Positions 1-8,545 of a stretch of DNA of 64,000 bases are shown piece by piece. The notes under the pieces are model-generated. The model was given only the letters and a program-made list of their open reading frames with translations. It made no database searches and was not told where the DNA came from. Numbering within the stretch: the stretch's first letter is position 1; each line of letters starts with the position of its first letter. Made by a program: the position numbers and the translations under genes. The stretch comes from Rhizobium sp. NZLR1 (GTDB lineage Bacteria > Pseudomonadota > Alphaproteobacteria > Rhizobiales > Rhizobiaceae): the NCBI RefSeq assembly GCF_017357385.1, contig NZ_CP071634.1, positions 428,935 to 492,934 on the forward strand, given 5' to 3'.

Positions 1-1368
1 GCCGGGATAGAGGAACTGCACGGTGCCATCGCCGGTGACGTCGAAGAGCACCAGCTTGCGGCCCGCTAGATCGGAAATCGCGACGCCGACACGCTCGCCC
101 TCGCGATGGACGGTGTCGGACGGGGTGACGCGCACGGTCTGCGGATTAACCTCCGACAGCCGCTTCAGCGTGTCGAGCGCGGCCATCCGGTCGACGACGA
201 AAGGCATGTCGCCGGCACCGATGCCGGAGGCGACGACATCGCCGCCGGCAATCGCCTCGCGCTTTTCCGGATCGAAGACAATGTCGGCATTCGCACCCTC
301 TGTCAGCTTGAACGGCGTGATGGCCGGTCCAATGCCCTGCAGCACCGGTGCGGCGCCGAGGGCGGCAACGCCGATCGGCGCGGGCTCGGCGGGCGGCGGA
401 GTGCTTGATTTCGCTACTTCTGTCGTCGTTCCCGCCCCTTCGTAATGGTAGACCACCGCGCGGTCGAGATCGGTTCCCGGCGGGCTTTCGGTAAAAATGT
501 TCTGTCGCTGATCGGTGAACTGATAGACCGACTGGCGCACATATTCGAAGAGTTCGCGGCGGCTGACGGCGCCGTCGCCGTTGCGGTCGGCCGCCCCTTC
601 GAAGGCGCGGGCGGTGGCATAACTCAGCGCGCCGCGTTTCTGCGGAATGCCGGGAATGGATATCTCCGGCGATTTGGTGTTGTCGTCGACGGCGGCGAGG
701 AAGGTCAGCCGTTTGAAATCGAAGCCGGTGGAAAGCGCATCCGCCGTCGTCGAGATCGGCGCGAGATCGTCCTCCTCGATCGTATAGGACGGCGCCTGGC
801 GCCAGGTGATCGCGGCGCCGCGCGGATCGACATCGCGGGTCAGGCCGCCGGCATGGCAGGTATCGGCGATGAAGACGACATCGGCGCCCTTGGCCTCGAG
901 GTTGCGGATCAGCACCTTGAATTCGTCGCCGAAGATGCGTTCGCGCGATCCCGGCAGCCGGGTATCGAAGCCGGCGAGCACATAGACCTCGTCGCGGCCG
1001 CTCGGCTTCGAGCCCTTGACGCGCTCCGGCTCGCTCGACCCGTGGCCGGCGATGCCGAGCACGACGAGATCGCCGGCCCCTGCCCGCTCGGTGACGGCTT
1101 CGATCGCATGGAAGATGCCCTCGCGGTCGGCCTCGCCGTTCTTCAGCAGCGTCATGTCCTCGACGCCGACCGAGCGCAGCGAAAGCGAAAGATCCTCGGC
1201 ATCGGCGACGGCGCCATGCAGCGGTGGAACGTTGCGGTAGAGGTCGATGCCGATCAGCACGGCTCGGACGGCGCCGCGATCGGGCGCTTCGATCGTCCTT
1301 GCCAGGCTGTTGGTGGCCGCCAGGCTGAGGAGGGCAAATGCGGCGGCCATGGAAACGGATGCGGACAT
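1..1368 (-). CDS. Caspase-like (peptidase C14) protein with C-terminal DUF4384-like region, partial at 3' end
   Basis: Read on the minus strand from the ATG at 1368; the frame stays open to the window edge, so about 456 residues are visible and the C-terminus is missing. Residues 1-24 form a signal peptide (SMAAAFALLSLAATNSLA). A caspase-type fold follows: VRAVLIGIDLY near 34-44, the catalytic His109 in GIAGHGSS and Cys171 in IADTCHAGG. The C-terminal part (HREGERVGVAISDLAG and VQFLYP) resembles DUF4384, also found in the next gene. GGGAG precedes the start. The next gene begins upstream and ends 22 bp away on the same strand, so the two look like one operon. Families of this kind are exported or periplasmic orthocaspases; the substrate is unknown. 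Confidence 0.88.
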   Translation of the reverse strand, partial: MSASVSMAAAFALLSLAATNSLARTIEAPDRGAVRAVLIGIDLYRNVPPLHGAVADAEDLSLSLRSVGVEDMTLLKNGEADREGIFHAIEAVTERAGAGDLVVLGIAGHGSSEPERVKGSKPSGRDEVYVLAGFDTRLPGSRERIFGDEFKVLIRNLEAKGADVVFIADTCHAGGLTRDVDPRGAAITWRQAPSYTIEEDDLAPISTTADALSTGFDFKRLTFLAAVDDNTKSPEISIPGIPQKRGALSYATARAFEGAADRNGDGAVSRRELFEYVRQSVYQFTDQRQNIFTESPPGTDLDRAVVYHYEGAGTTTEVAKSSTPPPAEPAPIGVAALGAAPVLQGIGPAITPFKLTEGANADIVFDPEKREAIAGGDVVASGIGAGDMPFVVDRMAALDTLKRLSEVNPQTVRVTPSDTVHREGERVGVAISDLAGRKLVLFDVTGDGTVQFLYPG

Positions 1369-1390
1369 GGCCAAACTCCCCTCGCCCCGG

Positions 1391-3340
1391 CTATTCGCGG
1401 CGCCATTCGACGCGGCGGTTCAGCGCATCGACATCGTCTTCGGTGAGGTTTGCGGTTGCCGTCACATCCACCGGCTCGGAGGCGCCACGGCCTTCAGCGT
1501 CGATCGAAGCGTCGATGCCGTGGCTCTTGAGGAAATCGGCGACGGCTTGGGCACGGCGCTCGGACAGCTTCTGATTATAATCGTCACCGCCGCGCCGGTC
1601 GGTGTGGCCGATCAGGATGACGCGGCCGGGCTTCTGCTCCTTCAGGGCTTCGAGCAATTCCTGGGCGGCCTCGGTGCCGATCGAGGTGAAGCTCGACTTG
1701 TTGAAGTCGAAGGTGATCGGCACGGGAATGGAGACCGGCACGATGCCGCGGACATTCTCGGAATAGATGCCGCCGAGCACACCGCTGCGGTGATCCTTCT
1801 CGGCCGGCACGAAGCTGCCTTGGGGATTGTCGCTCGTCGGGTTGGCGGCAAGGATGCGGGCCTGGGCGGCACGCTGGATCAGATCGGAGATCGTGTCTGC
1901 CGGCGGCGCCTTCGGCGTGCGGGTCTCGTTCTTGATGATCTCGATCGCCTGCTGGTAATCGGCGGCGGCATCGGCGAAGCGGCGGGCGGAGAAATAGATC
2001 TCGCCGAGCGTGGCGGAGGCCTGCCAGAGCACCTGCGGGCTATCGGCGGCGACAAGCAGCGGTTCGTAATCGGTGACCGGCTGGTTGGCGGCCATCATTT
2101 CCTGGGCAGCGGCAAGCCTGAGGGCTGCAACGCGGCGCTGGGCATTCACCTGGAACTGGCCGCAATCGGCGCTGACGGCGATCGTATCGGCCTCAGTCGC
2201 GGCGGCTGTGATATCCTTGGCGGCAACGGCGGTGTTGAGCTTGTCGAGAAGCGCGGTGCAGGCAGGCGTATCGGCGTTCGCGACCTCGATCTCTTCGCCG
2301 GCCTGGCTGGGTTCGGCCGAGCGGCCGAGGTTCAGCTGCGGCATCTTGATGCTGAAACCGCCGGGAAGCTTGAACTGCGGCATCTTGAGCTGCGGCATCG
2401 GCAGTTTCGGCATCGTGGTCTGCGACGATTGGGCCGGCTGCTTATACTGCTTTGGCTGTGTGTATTGGGTCGGCCGGGTGGACGAGGTGGTGTCGGCGGG
2501 GCCGATCAATTGCAGCTCATCGGCGGCAAGCTCCTGGCCGGGCGCCAGATTGGTGACGATCTTGTATTTCTTCGGCGGCTGTTGTGCGGCCTGCTCGACC
2601 GGCTTCGGCGCCACAGGCTTTGGGGCAGCCTTCGGTTTTTCCACCACCGTTTCCGGCTTCTTGGCGACTTCCTGTTTGATCACCGGCTTCGGTTTCGGTG
2701 CAACGGGCGGCTTTGCCGCCTGTTCGACCGGTGCGGGTTTTGCTGCGGGGGCAGCTGCAACAGGTGGTGCGGCAGGGGTCGGCAGCGCCGCCGGGCTGTC
2801 GACCGTCGTCAGCATCAGCGTCTTGCTGCTGATCTTGGTGCCGAGGCTGCGGGCTTCTTCAAGGCTGCGCGAAACGGCATCCATGCCGCCGTCAACCGAG
2901 CGGAACATGCCGCTGCCGCTGCCGCCGAGATCGGCGAAGATGTTCAGCGGCTTGGAAGAATAGAAGACCTTGATCTGCTCCTGTCCCACAGGGCCGGACA
3001 CCTGCAGCCGGGCGCCGCTGGCCGGATCCGGCACCTGCACGCGCTTGCCGGCCCCGACTAGGGCGTCGGTCTGATACTTGTTGGGAAAAAGCTTTACGAC
3101 GGAGCCGTTCGGCGAGACGTTCAGCACCGTGACATAGCTATTCTCGGTCGATTGAATGAACAGGCCGACAACTTCGCCGATGGCGTATTTGGCCTCGGCG
3201 CGATCGAAGGTGATGCTGACAGGCCCGGTCTGTGCCGGCGCTTCGGTCAGTGTGCGTTCGTTCTGCGCCTCGACGGCGGGAACCACCGAAAAGAACGAAA
3301 GAAAGGTGGCGGCGGCCAGGATGGCTTTGCGGTTGAGCAT
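1391..3340 (-). CDS. DUF4384 / OmpA-family C-terminal domain protein
   Basis: 649 residues from the ATG at 3340, chosen over an upstream ATG because AGGAGG lies just before it and the protein then begins with a signal peptide (MLNRKAILAAATFLSF... to VEAQ). An N-terminal DUF4384-like segment (YAIGEVVGLFIQSTENSY) is followed by a long low-complexity Pro/Ala/Lys linker and a short Gln/Met/Pro/Lys-rich stretch, then a helical repeat-like part. An OmpA/MotB peptidoglycan-binding domain closes the protein (ITFDFNKSSF, ILIGHTDRRGGDDYN, LSERRAQAVADFL). It probably anchors in the periplasm to peptidoglycan. The shared DUF4384 and tight spacing tie it functionally to the caspase-like gene downstream. 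Confidence 0.88.
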   Translation of the reverse strand: MLNRKAILAAATFLSFFSVVPAVEAQNERTLTEAPAQTGPVSITFDRAEAKYAIGEVVGLFIQSTENSYVTVLNVSPNGSVVKLFPNKYQTDALVGAGKRVQVPDPASGARLQVSGPVGQEQIKVFYSSKPLNIFADLGGSGSGMFRSVDGGMDAVSRSLEEARSLGTKISSKTLMLTTVDSPAALPTPAAPPVAAAPAAKPAPVEQAAKPPVAPKPKPVIKQEVAKKPETVVEKPKAAPKPVAPKPVEQAAQQPPKKYKIVTNLAPGQELAADELQLIGPADTTSSTRPTQYTQPKQYKQPAQSSQTTMPKLPMPQLKMPQFKLPGGFSIKMPQLNLGRSAEPSQAGEEIEVANADTPACTALLDKLNTAVAAKDITAAATEADTIAVSADCGQFQVNAQRRVAALRLAAAQEMMAANQPVTDYEPLLVAADSPQVLWQASATLGEIYFSARRFADAAADYQQAIEIIKNETRTPKAPPADTISDLIQRAAQARILAANPTSDNPQGSFVPAEKDHRSGVLGGIYSENVRGIVPVSIPVPITFDFNKSSFTSIGTEAAQELLEALKEQKPGRVILIGHTDRRGGDDYNQKLSERRAQAVADFLKSHGIDASIDAEGRGASEPVDVTATANLTEDDVDALNRRVEWRRE

Positions 3341-3551
3341 TGGAAAACCTCCTCTTCGAACAATCTCACACTGTGTTGAAGATGAGAATAGCACCGACCG
3401 GCGAAATTGGGATGGCTTTGCCTGTCTTGCTTGAGGGAGGGTTACAAATTATTTGGAACCTGCAAGAAACCGTCCCGAAAAAGCCGTGAGCAAGACTCGG
3501 GATCGGCAATATTCGCCGTCCGATGTCGTCTTTTCCACTTCGGAATTGCGC

Positions 3552-3929
3552 TTAGTTCTTGGGTTTCTGTCCAGCTGATTTCAAAATCGAGATCAGGTCG
3601 CTCATGCCCTCGGGCGAGGAATTGTAGAGCCAGAGAATATCCGGATTGTCGACCGTCAATTCCTTGCCGGGCACCGAGCCCATGTCGCGCCCTGGCGAGG
3701 TCGCATCCGGCAGCTTGGTTTGACCGGGTGTCAGCCCCTTCTCGCGTTCGTGCTCGGCAATGATCGCGGTCGCCGCGGCAAAGGCCTTTCCGTCATGCTG
3801 GCGGAGTGCCGCAAGCGAAGGGTTGCGCGCCGCCAGCGCATCCTCGGCCGGGCCGGCATGGGCGAGTTCAGGCATCTGCAGCACTATGAGGAGGCCGATC
3901 GACAGGGTTATGAGCCGGAATTTCGTCAT
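3552..3929 (-). CDS. Small secreted protein of unknown function
   Basis: 125 residues if translation starts at the ATG at 3929, which gives a clear signal peptide (MTKFRLITLSIGLLIVLQMP ending ELAHA). A longer open frame reaches 4022 but its added N-terminus is unlike a coding start. The mature part is short, charged and Pro/Gly-containing, with no domain recognised. No strong Shine-Dalgarno is seen at either start, so the exact N-terminus is uncertain. It sits alone, 211 bp from the OmpA-like gene. Confidence 0.6.
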   Translation of the reverse strand: MTKFRLITLSIGLLIVLQMPELAHAGPAEDALAARNPSLAALRQHDGKAFAAATAIIAEHEREKGLTPGQTKLPDATSPGRDMGSVPGKELTVDNPDILWLYNSSPEGMSDLISILKSAGQKPKN

Positions 3930-4065
3930 CGTCGTCACATCCGTCTTATGGGCGCCACTGCGCGCGACCAGTGCTTGGATAACTGGCATCCCGACAATAG
4001 GCAGAGGCCGGAAAGATGGCAACGGCGCTCAGTGCCAATCGATTGGGAGGGGCGAAATTGGCTGG

Positions 4066-4662
4066 CTAGAGGATCTTCAACTGCTGTAGGCCGAGGCGGA
4101 GATCCCGCAGCATCTCGCCGAAGATCTCCTCGATCTGTCCTGTGGACCAGACGACCATGGTGCCGTAGGGCGAGCGCTTGCGCTGCATGAAGCCGGCCGT
4201 CTCGAAATCGATCAGCGTCTTGCGGCAGGTCTCGCTCGACATCACCGCCACCAGAAAACGGGCGAGGTTGGACTGGTCGATCGCGCCTGGTTTATCGGCC
4301 CAGTTCTGGATCAGCCGCGGCTTGGTGTCGGCGGTGAACATCGAGGCGAGCGCCCGATCCTGCGACAGCCCGAGCCGCTGAAGCTTGGCCGGATCGCGGG
4401 TGAGCGACACCACGTAATCATTGTGCAGATCGGCGAAGCGCTCGATATCTTCAGCCGTGTTGATGCCGAACACTTTCATCGAATAGAGGAACTCGGCCAT
4501 CAGATAGGTCGGCTCGGAGCGCAGCTGCGCCAGATGTTTGTCGTCGGTGCTTTGCGAGGCCGCGCAGACGCGATCGGAGAAGCCTATCCGGGCGGCGCGC
4601 ACCTGCTCCAGCAAGCTTATGTCGAGCGCCAGTTCGTCACCATTCCATTCCAGCATAAGCAT
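4066..4662 (-). CDS. Hypothetical protein, possible winged-helix DNA-binding C-terminus
   Basis: 198 residues with no signal peptide. Residues about 127-185 (SNLARFLVAVMSSETCRKTL, then DFETAGFMQRKRSPYGTMVV) read like a helix-turn-helix followed by a beta wing, as in MarR-type or related winged-helix proteins; this is an inference from pattern only. The gene is divergent from the NlpC/P60-like gene at 4837 with a 174 bp gap, so it might regulate that gene. No family can be named with confidence. Confidence 0.55.
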   Translation of the reverse strand: MLMLEWNGDELALDISLLEQVRAARIGFSDRVCAASQSTDDKHLAQLRSEPTYLMAEFLYSMKVFGINTAEDIERFADLHNDYVVSLTRDPAKLQRLGLSQDRALASMFTADTKPRLIQNWADKPGAIDQSNLARFLVAVMSSETCRKTLIDFETAGFMQRKRSPYGTMVVWSTGQIEEIFGEMLRDLRLGLQQLKIL

Positions 4663-4836
4663 TTCCCGCCGGCAAATCTTCGAGACGATGATCTTGTACT
4701 ATCGCCGGCGCCGATCTCCAAATCGTTTGGAAAGCAACAGCTTGCTGACGAGGCGCATCTATCTTACCATTTCGAAGACTTGACGGTCACAGAGGGCCGA
4801 GCCGGCCTGACATCGTCCTGTTCGGGGGTCGAGGAC

Positions 4837-6477
4837 ATGCGTAGTTTTGGGTCGCATATTCTGATTGCCGCGGCACTTGCGGTCGCTTCGCCGGTTTTTG
4901 CCAAAGACCCGGTTTTAGCCAAAGACCCAGTTTTTGCCAAAGACACTGTGATGATCGAGCTTCGCAGCGGCGACGGCGGCCGCTCGGTCGGCATCATTTC
5001 CGCCAGCGAAGAAGTCGAGGCATCCGGTCCGGCGGCGATCACCGTCGGCGACGACGGCACCATCTATATTCTCGACCAGAATAACGGCCGCGTGCTCGCT
5101 GTCGACGCCGAACGCTCGCAGGCTGAGCCCGAAATCCTGCCTTTGCCGGAAAATGCGACGCCCGAAGATCTCGCCGTCGTCCACAACGAACTCTACCTCT
5201 GGTCGGACGGCGTCGTGCCGCTCGAGCGCTCCACCGAGGCCGACGGAAGGTCGCAGACGCTGCGCGCCGTCGATGGCGGCGATGCCGACGATTACACCCG
5301 TTCGGTCTTCGCCTCGATGGGCTCGGTGCCGCCGGGTCCGCTGAACAGCATAGTCGACGAGATCGGCCGCAGCACCAGCCGGCCCGAGGCCCGCCCGCCG
5401 GTCATTCAATATGTGCCGAGCCGCGGGCTCGGCGATATCGTTGCCGAGGTCTCGGCTGCAAACGACAAGGCCGAAATCCTGCTGCGGCGCAGCAGCTCGG
5501 AGGAGAATTTCCTGTCGCTGCCGCTGACCTCGGAGACAAGGATCGGCACCGTCGAACTTCTCGACATCGACACGACGGGCAGGCCCTATGCGCTGGTCGA
5601 ACTGGTGCCGGCCGACCGGCCGGAGCGCACCGGCATGCTGGTGGTGCGCTTCACGCCGAACGGGGCGATGGACCGGGTCTACGACCTGCCGATCGACCCC
5701 GGTACGGTGTTTTCGAGACGCTTCGTGGCGATCGGCCCGCGCGGCGATGTGCTCTATTTAAGATCGCAGGAAAGCCGGGCGCAGGTGCTGCGGCTCGACG
5801 GCCGCGACCCTGGCGGCAAGCTTGCCGTCGCCCGGCCGGCAAAGCAGCCGAATGCCGGCAAGCCGGGCAAGGGGCCGAAGGTGGCGATCGTGCCGAAGTC
5901 TCGCAGCGACGTCATCGAGCGGGCGATCGGCTTCGAGACGCTGAACTGGCTGGTCACATCGACCGCCTATGGCAAGGATCCAGGCCCCGGCTGCATCAAC
6001 ATGAACCGGCTGCGCCGGCCGATCTATCTGATCGGCAAGCAGGGACAGACGGTCAAGGGCGTTCCCTATTGCTGGGGCTGCAAGACGCGGCTCGAGGATT
6101 TTATGGACGGCGTCGAGAAGGGCCAGACCGCCGGCAATGTCTGCACCAAGAGCGCGCCGCAATCCAACATCCTCGGCGTCGATTGCTCCGGCTTCGTCAG
6201 CGACGCCTGGGGCCTGAAGATGCATGTCTCGACGCGTGCCATTCCCGATATCACCAAGCGCGTCTCCGACCCCTGGTCGATGCGGCCGGGCGACGCGTTG
6301 AACAAGCCCGGCTCGCATGTGCTGCTGTTCATGCGCTTCACCGACGACCGCAAGGTTGAGGTGATGGAGGCGTCGCCAAACGCCTGCAAGGGCCGCGTCT
6401 GCCGCAACACCTATTCGCTCGGCAGCCTGTTGATGCGCGGCTACCAACCGGTGCGCTTCAAGGGGCTGGATGGGTGA
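4837..6477 (+). CDS. Secreted NlpC/P60-like protein with N-terminal propeller-like region
   Basis: 546 residues from the ATG at 4837. The open frame extends upstream to 4423, but that part lies antisense to the neighbouring gene and lacks a signal peptide. Residues 1-24 are a signal peptide ending at VFA. The middle part (VGDDGTIYILDQNNGRVLAV) looks like beta-propeller blades. The C-terminal 130 residues have NlpC/P60 hallmarks: Cys450 in VDCSGFVSDAWG, His494 in KPGSHVLLF and an acidic EASP segment. Additional cysteines (YCWGCK, NVC, NACKGRVC) could form disulfides. Likely a periplasmic or outer-surface cell-wall or amide hydrolase. The six-residue unit around the signal-peptide cleavage site is present three times (see repeat). 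Confidence 0.82.
   Translation: MRSFGSHILIAAALAVASPVFAKDPVLAKDPVFAKDTVMIELRSGDGGRSVGIISASEEVEASGPAAITVGDDGTIYILDQNNGRVLAVDAERSQAEPEILPLPENATPEDLAVVHNELYLWSDGVVPLERSTEADGRSQTLRAVDGGDADDYTRSVFASMGSVPPGPLNSIVDEIGRSTSRPEARPPVIQYVPSRGLGDIVAEVSAANDKAEILLRRSSSEENFLSLPLTSETRIGTVELLDIDTTGRPYALVELVPADRPERTGMLVVRFTPNGAMDRVYDLPIDPGTVFSRRFVAIGPRGDVLYLRSQESRAQVLRLDGRDPGGKLAVARPAKQPNAGKPGKGPKVAIVPKSRSDVIERAIGFETLNWLVTSTAYGKDPGPGCINMNRLRRPIYLIGKQGQTVKGVPYCWGCKTRLEDFMDGVEKGQTAGNVCTKSAPQSNILGVDCSGFVSDAWGLKMHVSTRAIPDITKRVSDPWSMRPGDALNKPGSHVLLFMRFTDDRKVEVMEASPNACKGRVCRNTYSLGSLLMRGYQPVRFKGLDG
4891..4944 (+). repeat. Triplicated 18-bp unit at a signal-peptide cleavage site
   Basis: Three tandem in-frame 18-bp units encode PVFAKD, PVLAKD and PVFAKD (residues 19-36). 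Units differ by one to three bases. Each unit carries an A-x-A-like or L-x-A-like signal peptidase I site before KD, so the cleavage site itself has been multiplied. Probably recent slippage or duplication. Confidence 0.9.
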
Positions 6478-6763
6478 AAGGCCTCATGCCGGCTGTAACA
6501 GGACGGGAAAAGCGATCGTCCCGTCGCGACCATTTGAGCGGCCACCTCCTCGATTTCTTCAGTGGCACCGAGAGAACTGCTTCAAATTCTAATTCTTGAC
6601 GATGGATACAGTGCCGGCTGTTCGATTCTCATCAAGGCGGCGATCGATCGATTGATTCGTCTGCGGTTTTGCTCCCATCTGCGATTTCGGGCTTTGGGCA
6701 TTTTTCGACGCGGAAATGATGTGGGTGTCCTTCCAGATCCGGTCTCTTGCGCCGCCGGTAGGC

Positions 6764-7414
6764 CTACCACCAGCTTTGATTCGCCAGCCCACACATTATC
6801 TTCTCCAGCTGCGCGATCTCGGTCGCGGAAACTTCGTGGGACCTGTCGGGCAGGATGTCGCAATGCAGCCGAGCGCGCGCCCGTGCCAGTGCCTCCGCCG
6901 TATGGGCGAAGGCATCGACGGGGATCCATGGATCCTTGTCGGAGCCCGTCAGATAGACCGGCAGCCTGTCGAGGTCGGCGAAGGGGCGGTCGCATGTCTG
7001 CGTGCCGACGCGGCAACCGGTCAGGGCTGCCATTGCGCCATGCCAGGGCCCGTGCTGCATGGCATATTCCAGCGCCAGGCAGGCGCCTTGGCTGAAGCCG
7101 CCGATAACGAGCGGCTTCGGATGGGCCTGGCCGTTCGACAGTCCTTGGACCAGATCCCTGATATAGCCGATGGACTGCTCCAGCTGCTTGCGGGTCCAGT
7201 CCGTCAGCACGTCGGTGGCGCGGGCGTCGTACCAGCTGTTGGCGCGCGCGCGGGGCAGAAGGTAGGCGATGCCCTTCGTCCTCAGCCTGGAAATCACCTG
7301 CTCCTGCATGTCCTCGGGCGACTGGGTTCGCCCATGGATGAAGACGCAGTGAACCAAGGCCTCCTCGGGTGGCACGCCGAGGAGGAGCGGTGCGTCGTGG
7401 TGCGACATCGGCAT
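6764..7414 (-). CDS. Phospholipase/carboxylesterase-family alpha/beta hydrolase (MhqD-like)
   Basis: 216 residues. The nucleophile elbow GGFSQG near residue 105, a downstream Asp (GSDKDPWIP) and His (PDRSHEV) give the Ser-Asp-His triad of the phospholipase/carboxylesterase family. It starts 4 bp after the end of the extradiol dioxygenase gene, so the two are co-transcribed. Bacillus subtilis pairs an esterase (MhqD) with a ring-cleaving dioxygenase (MhqO) in quinone resistance; the same pairing here suggests hydrolysis of a ring-cleavage product or of a phenolic ester. The substrate is inferred from context only. Confidence 0.82.
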   Translation of the reverse strand: MPMSHHDAPLLLGVPPEEALVHCVFIHGRTQSPEDMQEQVISRLRTKGIAYLLPRARANSWYDARATDVLTDWTRKQLEQSIGYIRDLVQGLSNGQAHPKPLVIGGFSQGACLALEYAMQHGPWHGAMAALTGCRVGTQTCDRPFADLDRLPVYLTGSDKDPWIPVDAFAHTAEALARARARLHCDILPDRSHEVSATEIAQLEKIMCGLANQSWW

Positions 7415-7418
7415 TGGC

Positions 7419-8375
7419 TCAAAAATTCGCCGGTTCTAGTCCGGCGATCAGTTCCTGCTTGCGGCCTTCGAACCACGGCGGGAAAACCAGCGTGGTGCCG
7501 ATCTGGTCGGCGGGTTCGTCGAGTGCCCAGCCACCCTCGACGGACCATGCGATTTCGAACAGCGCGCCGCCCGGCGAACGGACATAGCAAGACTTGAAAT
7601 AATTGCGGTCCTTCTGGTCCGACACGTCGGTGAAGCCCAGGCCTTCGATATGCGCCTTGAGCTTGAGCTGGTTTTCCTCGTTGCCGGTGTTGAGTGCGAG
7701 ATGGTGGATCGTTCCACCCGCCAGCGTCCAAGTGCCCTGGGGGCCGTTCGACTCGTGCAGCACTTCGACCATGCTGGTCGGTCCGCCGGGATTCGGCACC
7801 GAGAACATCAGGCCTTCGTCGCTGTCTGCTTCCTTCGTCATCGACATTCCGACGCCGAGGAAGTCATCCATCGCGGTGCGGTCGAAAACGGCGATCGCCG
7901 CGCCGTAGATGCCCTTGATGCCATGCACCGCAACAACGCCCTGTGCCTCGTTGACGATCGAGGCGCGGTTGTCCGCAGGGCTCTCGACCAGTTCGTGCGG
8001 AATGCCGCAGGGATGCTTGAAGGCAACGCGGGTGATGCCGAAGCGCGAAATCTTGGCTGCCTCGACGCCCTTGCCGTTCAGCCGGTCGATCCAGTAGCCG
8101 GCGGAGCCGACGGGAATGGCCATCTGGATGATCTTGGACTGATTGGTGCCACGCCGGCCGAAAACACCGGGTTTCCGGAACGGGAAGGTGGTGATGATGG
8201 TGGAGGCATCGCCGTTCCGAGAGCCGTAATAGAGGTGGTAGACGGGGATCGTGCCGTCAAATAGCACGGTGCGCTTGACCGAATGGAGGCCGAGCACTTT
8301 GGTGTAGAAGTCGTAATCTTCCTGCGCACCGTCGGTGCAAAGCGTCAGATGATGATATCCGCTGATAAGGGCCAT
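7419..8375 (-). CDS. Ring-cleaving extradiol dioxygenase of the LinE/PcpA/MhqO (VOC) type
   Basis: 318 residues, the usual length for hydroquinone 1,2-dioxygenases of the LinE/PcpA group. Two glyoxalase-like halves are visible. The Fe(II) ligands expected in PcpA (His11, His227, Glu276) match His9 (GYHHLTL), His225 (GTIHHLAL) and Glu274 (PGGALFEIAW) with a constant offset of two. GGAGGAGG precedes the ATG. First gene of a two-gene unit with the esterase and divergent from a LysR gene. Expected reaction: ring opening of hydroquinone or a substituted hydroquinone to a semialdehyde or acyl product. The true substrate is not readable from sequence. Confidence 0.88.
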   Translation of the reverse strand: MALISGYHHLTLCTDGAQEDYDFYTKVLGLHSVKRTVLFDGTIPVYHLYYGSRNGDASTIITTFPFRKPGVFGRRGTNQSKIIQMAIPVGSAGYWIDRLNGKGVEAAKISRFGITRVAFKHPCGIPHELVESPADNRASIVNEAQGVVAVHGIKGIYGAAIAVFDRTAMDDFLGVGMSMTKEADSDEGLMFSVPNPGGPTSMVEVLHESNGPQGTWTLAGGTIHHLALNTGNEENQLKLKAHIEGLGFTDVSDQKDRNYFKSCYVRSPGGALFEIAWSVEGGWALDEPADQIGTTLVFPPWFEGRKQELIAGLEPANF

Positions 8376-8530
8376 GTTTTCCTCCTCCGGAAACGGTCTC
8401 CAATTCCGGACGCGGGTCCTCCCCCGCGTTCATCCGGAGCCACGGTTGCCGGCAGAGCGAGCCGCGCGTCGTGATCGTCACAACTATAGCCGATGCAATC
8501 GCCTGTTGATTGACATTATTCATAGGAGTT

Positions 8531-8545
8531 ATAGCAAATTGCTAT
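8531..8545 (+). promoter_or_regulatory. LysR-type operator candidate (T-N11-A palindrome)
   Basis: ATAGCAAATTGCTAT is a perfect 15-bp palindrome containing the T-N11-A core typical of LysR-type regulators. The final A of the core is the A of the LysR start codon at 8544, so binding would directly occlude translation or early transcription of the regulator gene while sitting about 155 bp from the divergent dioxygenase start. Confidence 0.7.

Noticed and set aside
1247..3061. Long plus-strand open frame of 604 codons
   Set aside because: It is antisense to the OmpA-like gene, which has a signal peptide, known domains and a ribosome-binding site. The frame is open only because of high GC codon bias.
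4423..4836. Upstream extension of the NlpC/P60-like gene
   Set aside because: It lies antisense to the neighbouring gene and would bury the signal peptide; the start at 4837 gives a proper secreted protein.
6478..6763. Terminator at 6503-6524 (ACGGGA/TCCCGT)
   Set aside because: The stem is only 6 bp with a 10-nt loop and no T-run in either direction; too weak to annotate. No gene supported in this gap.
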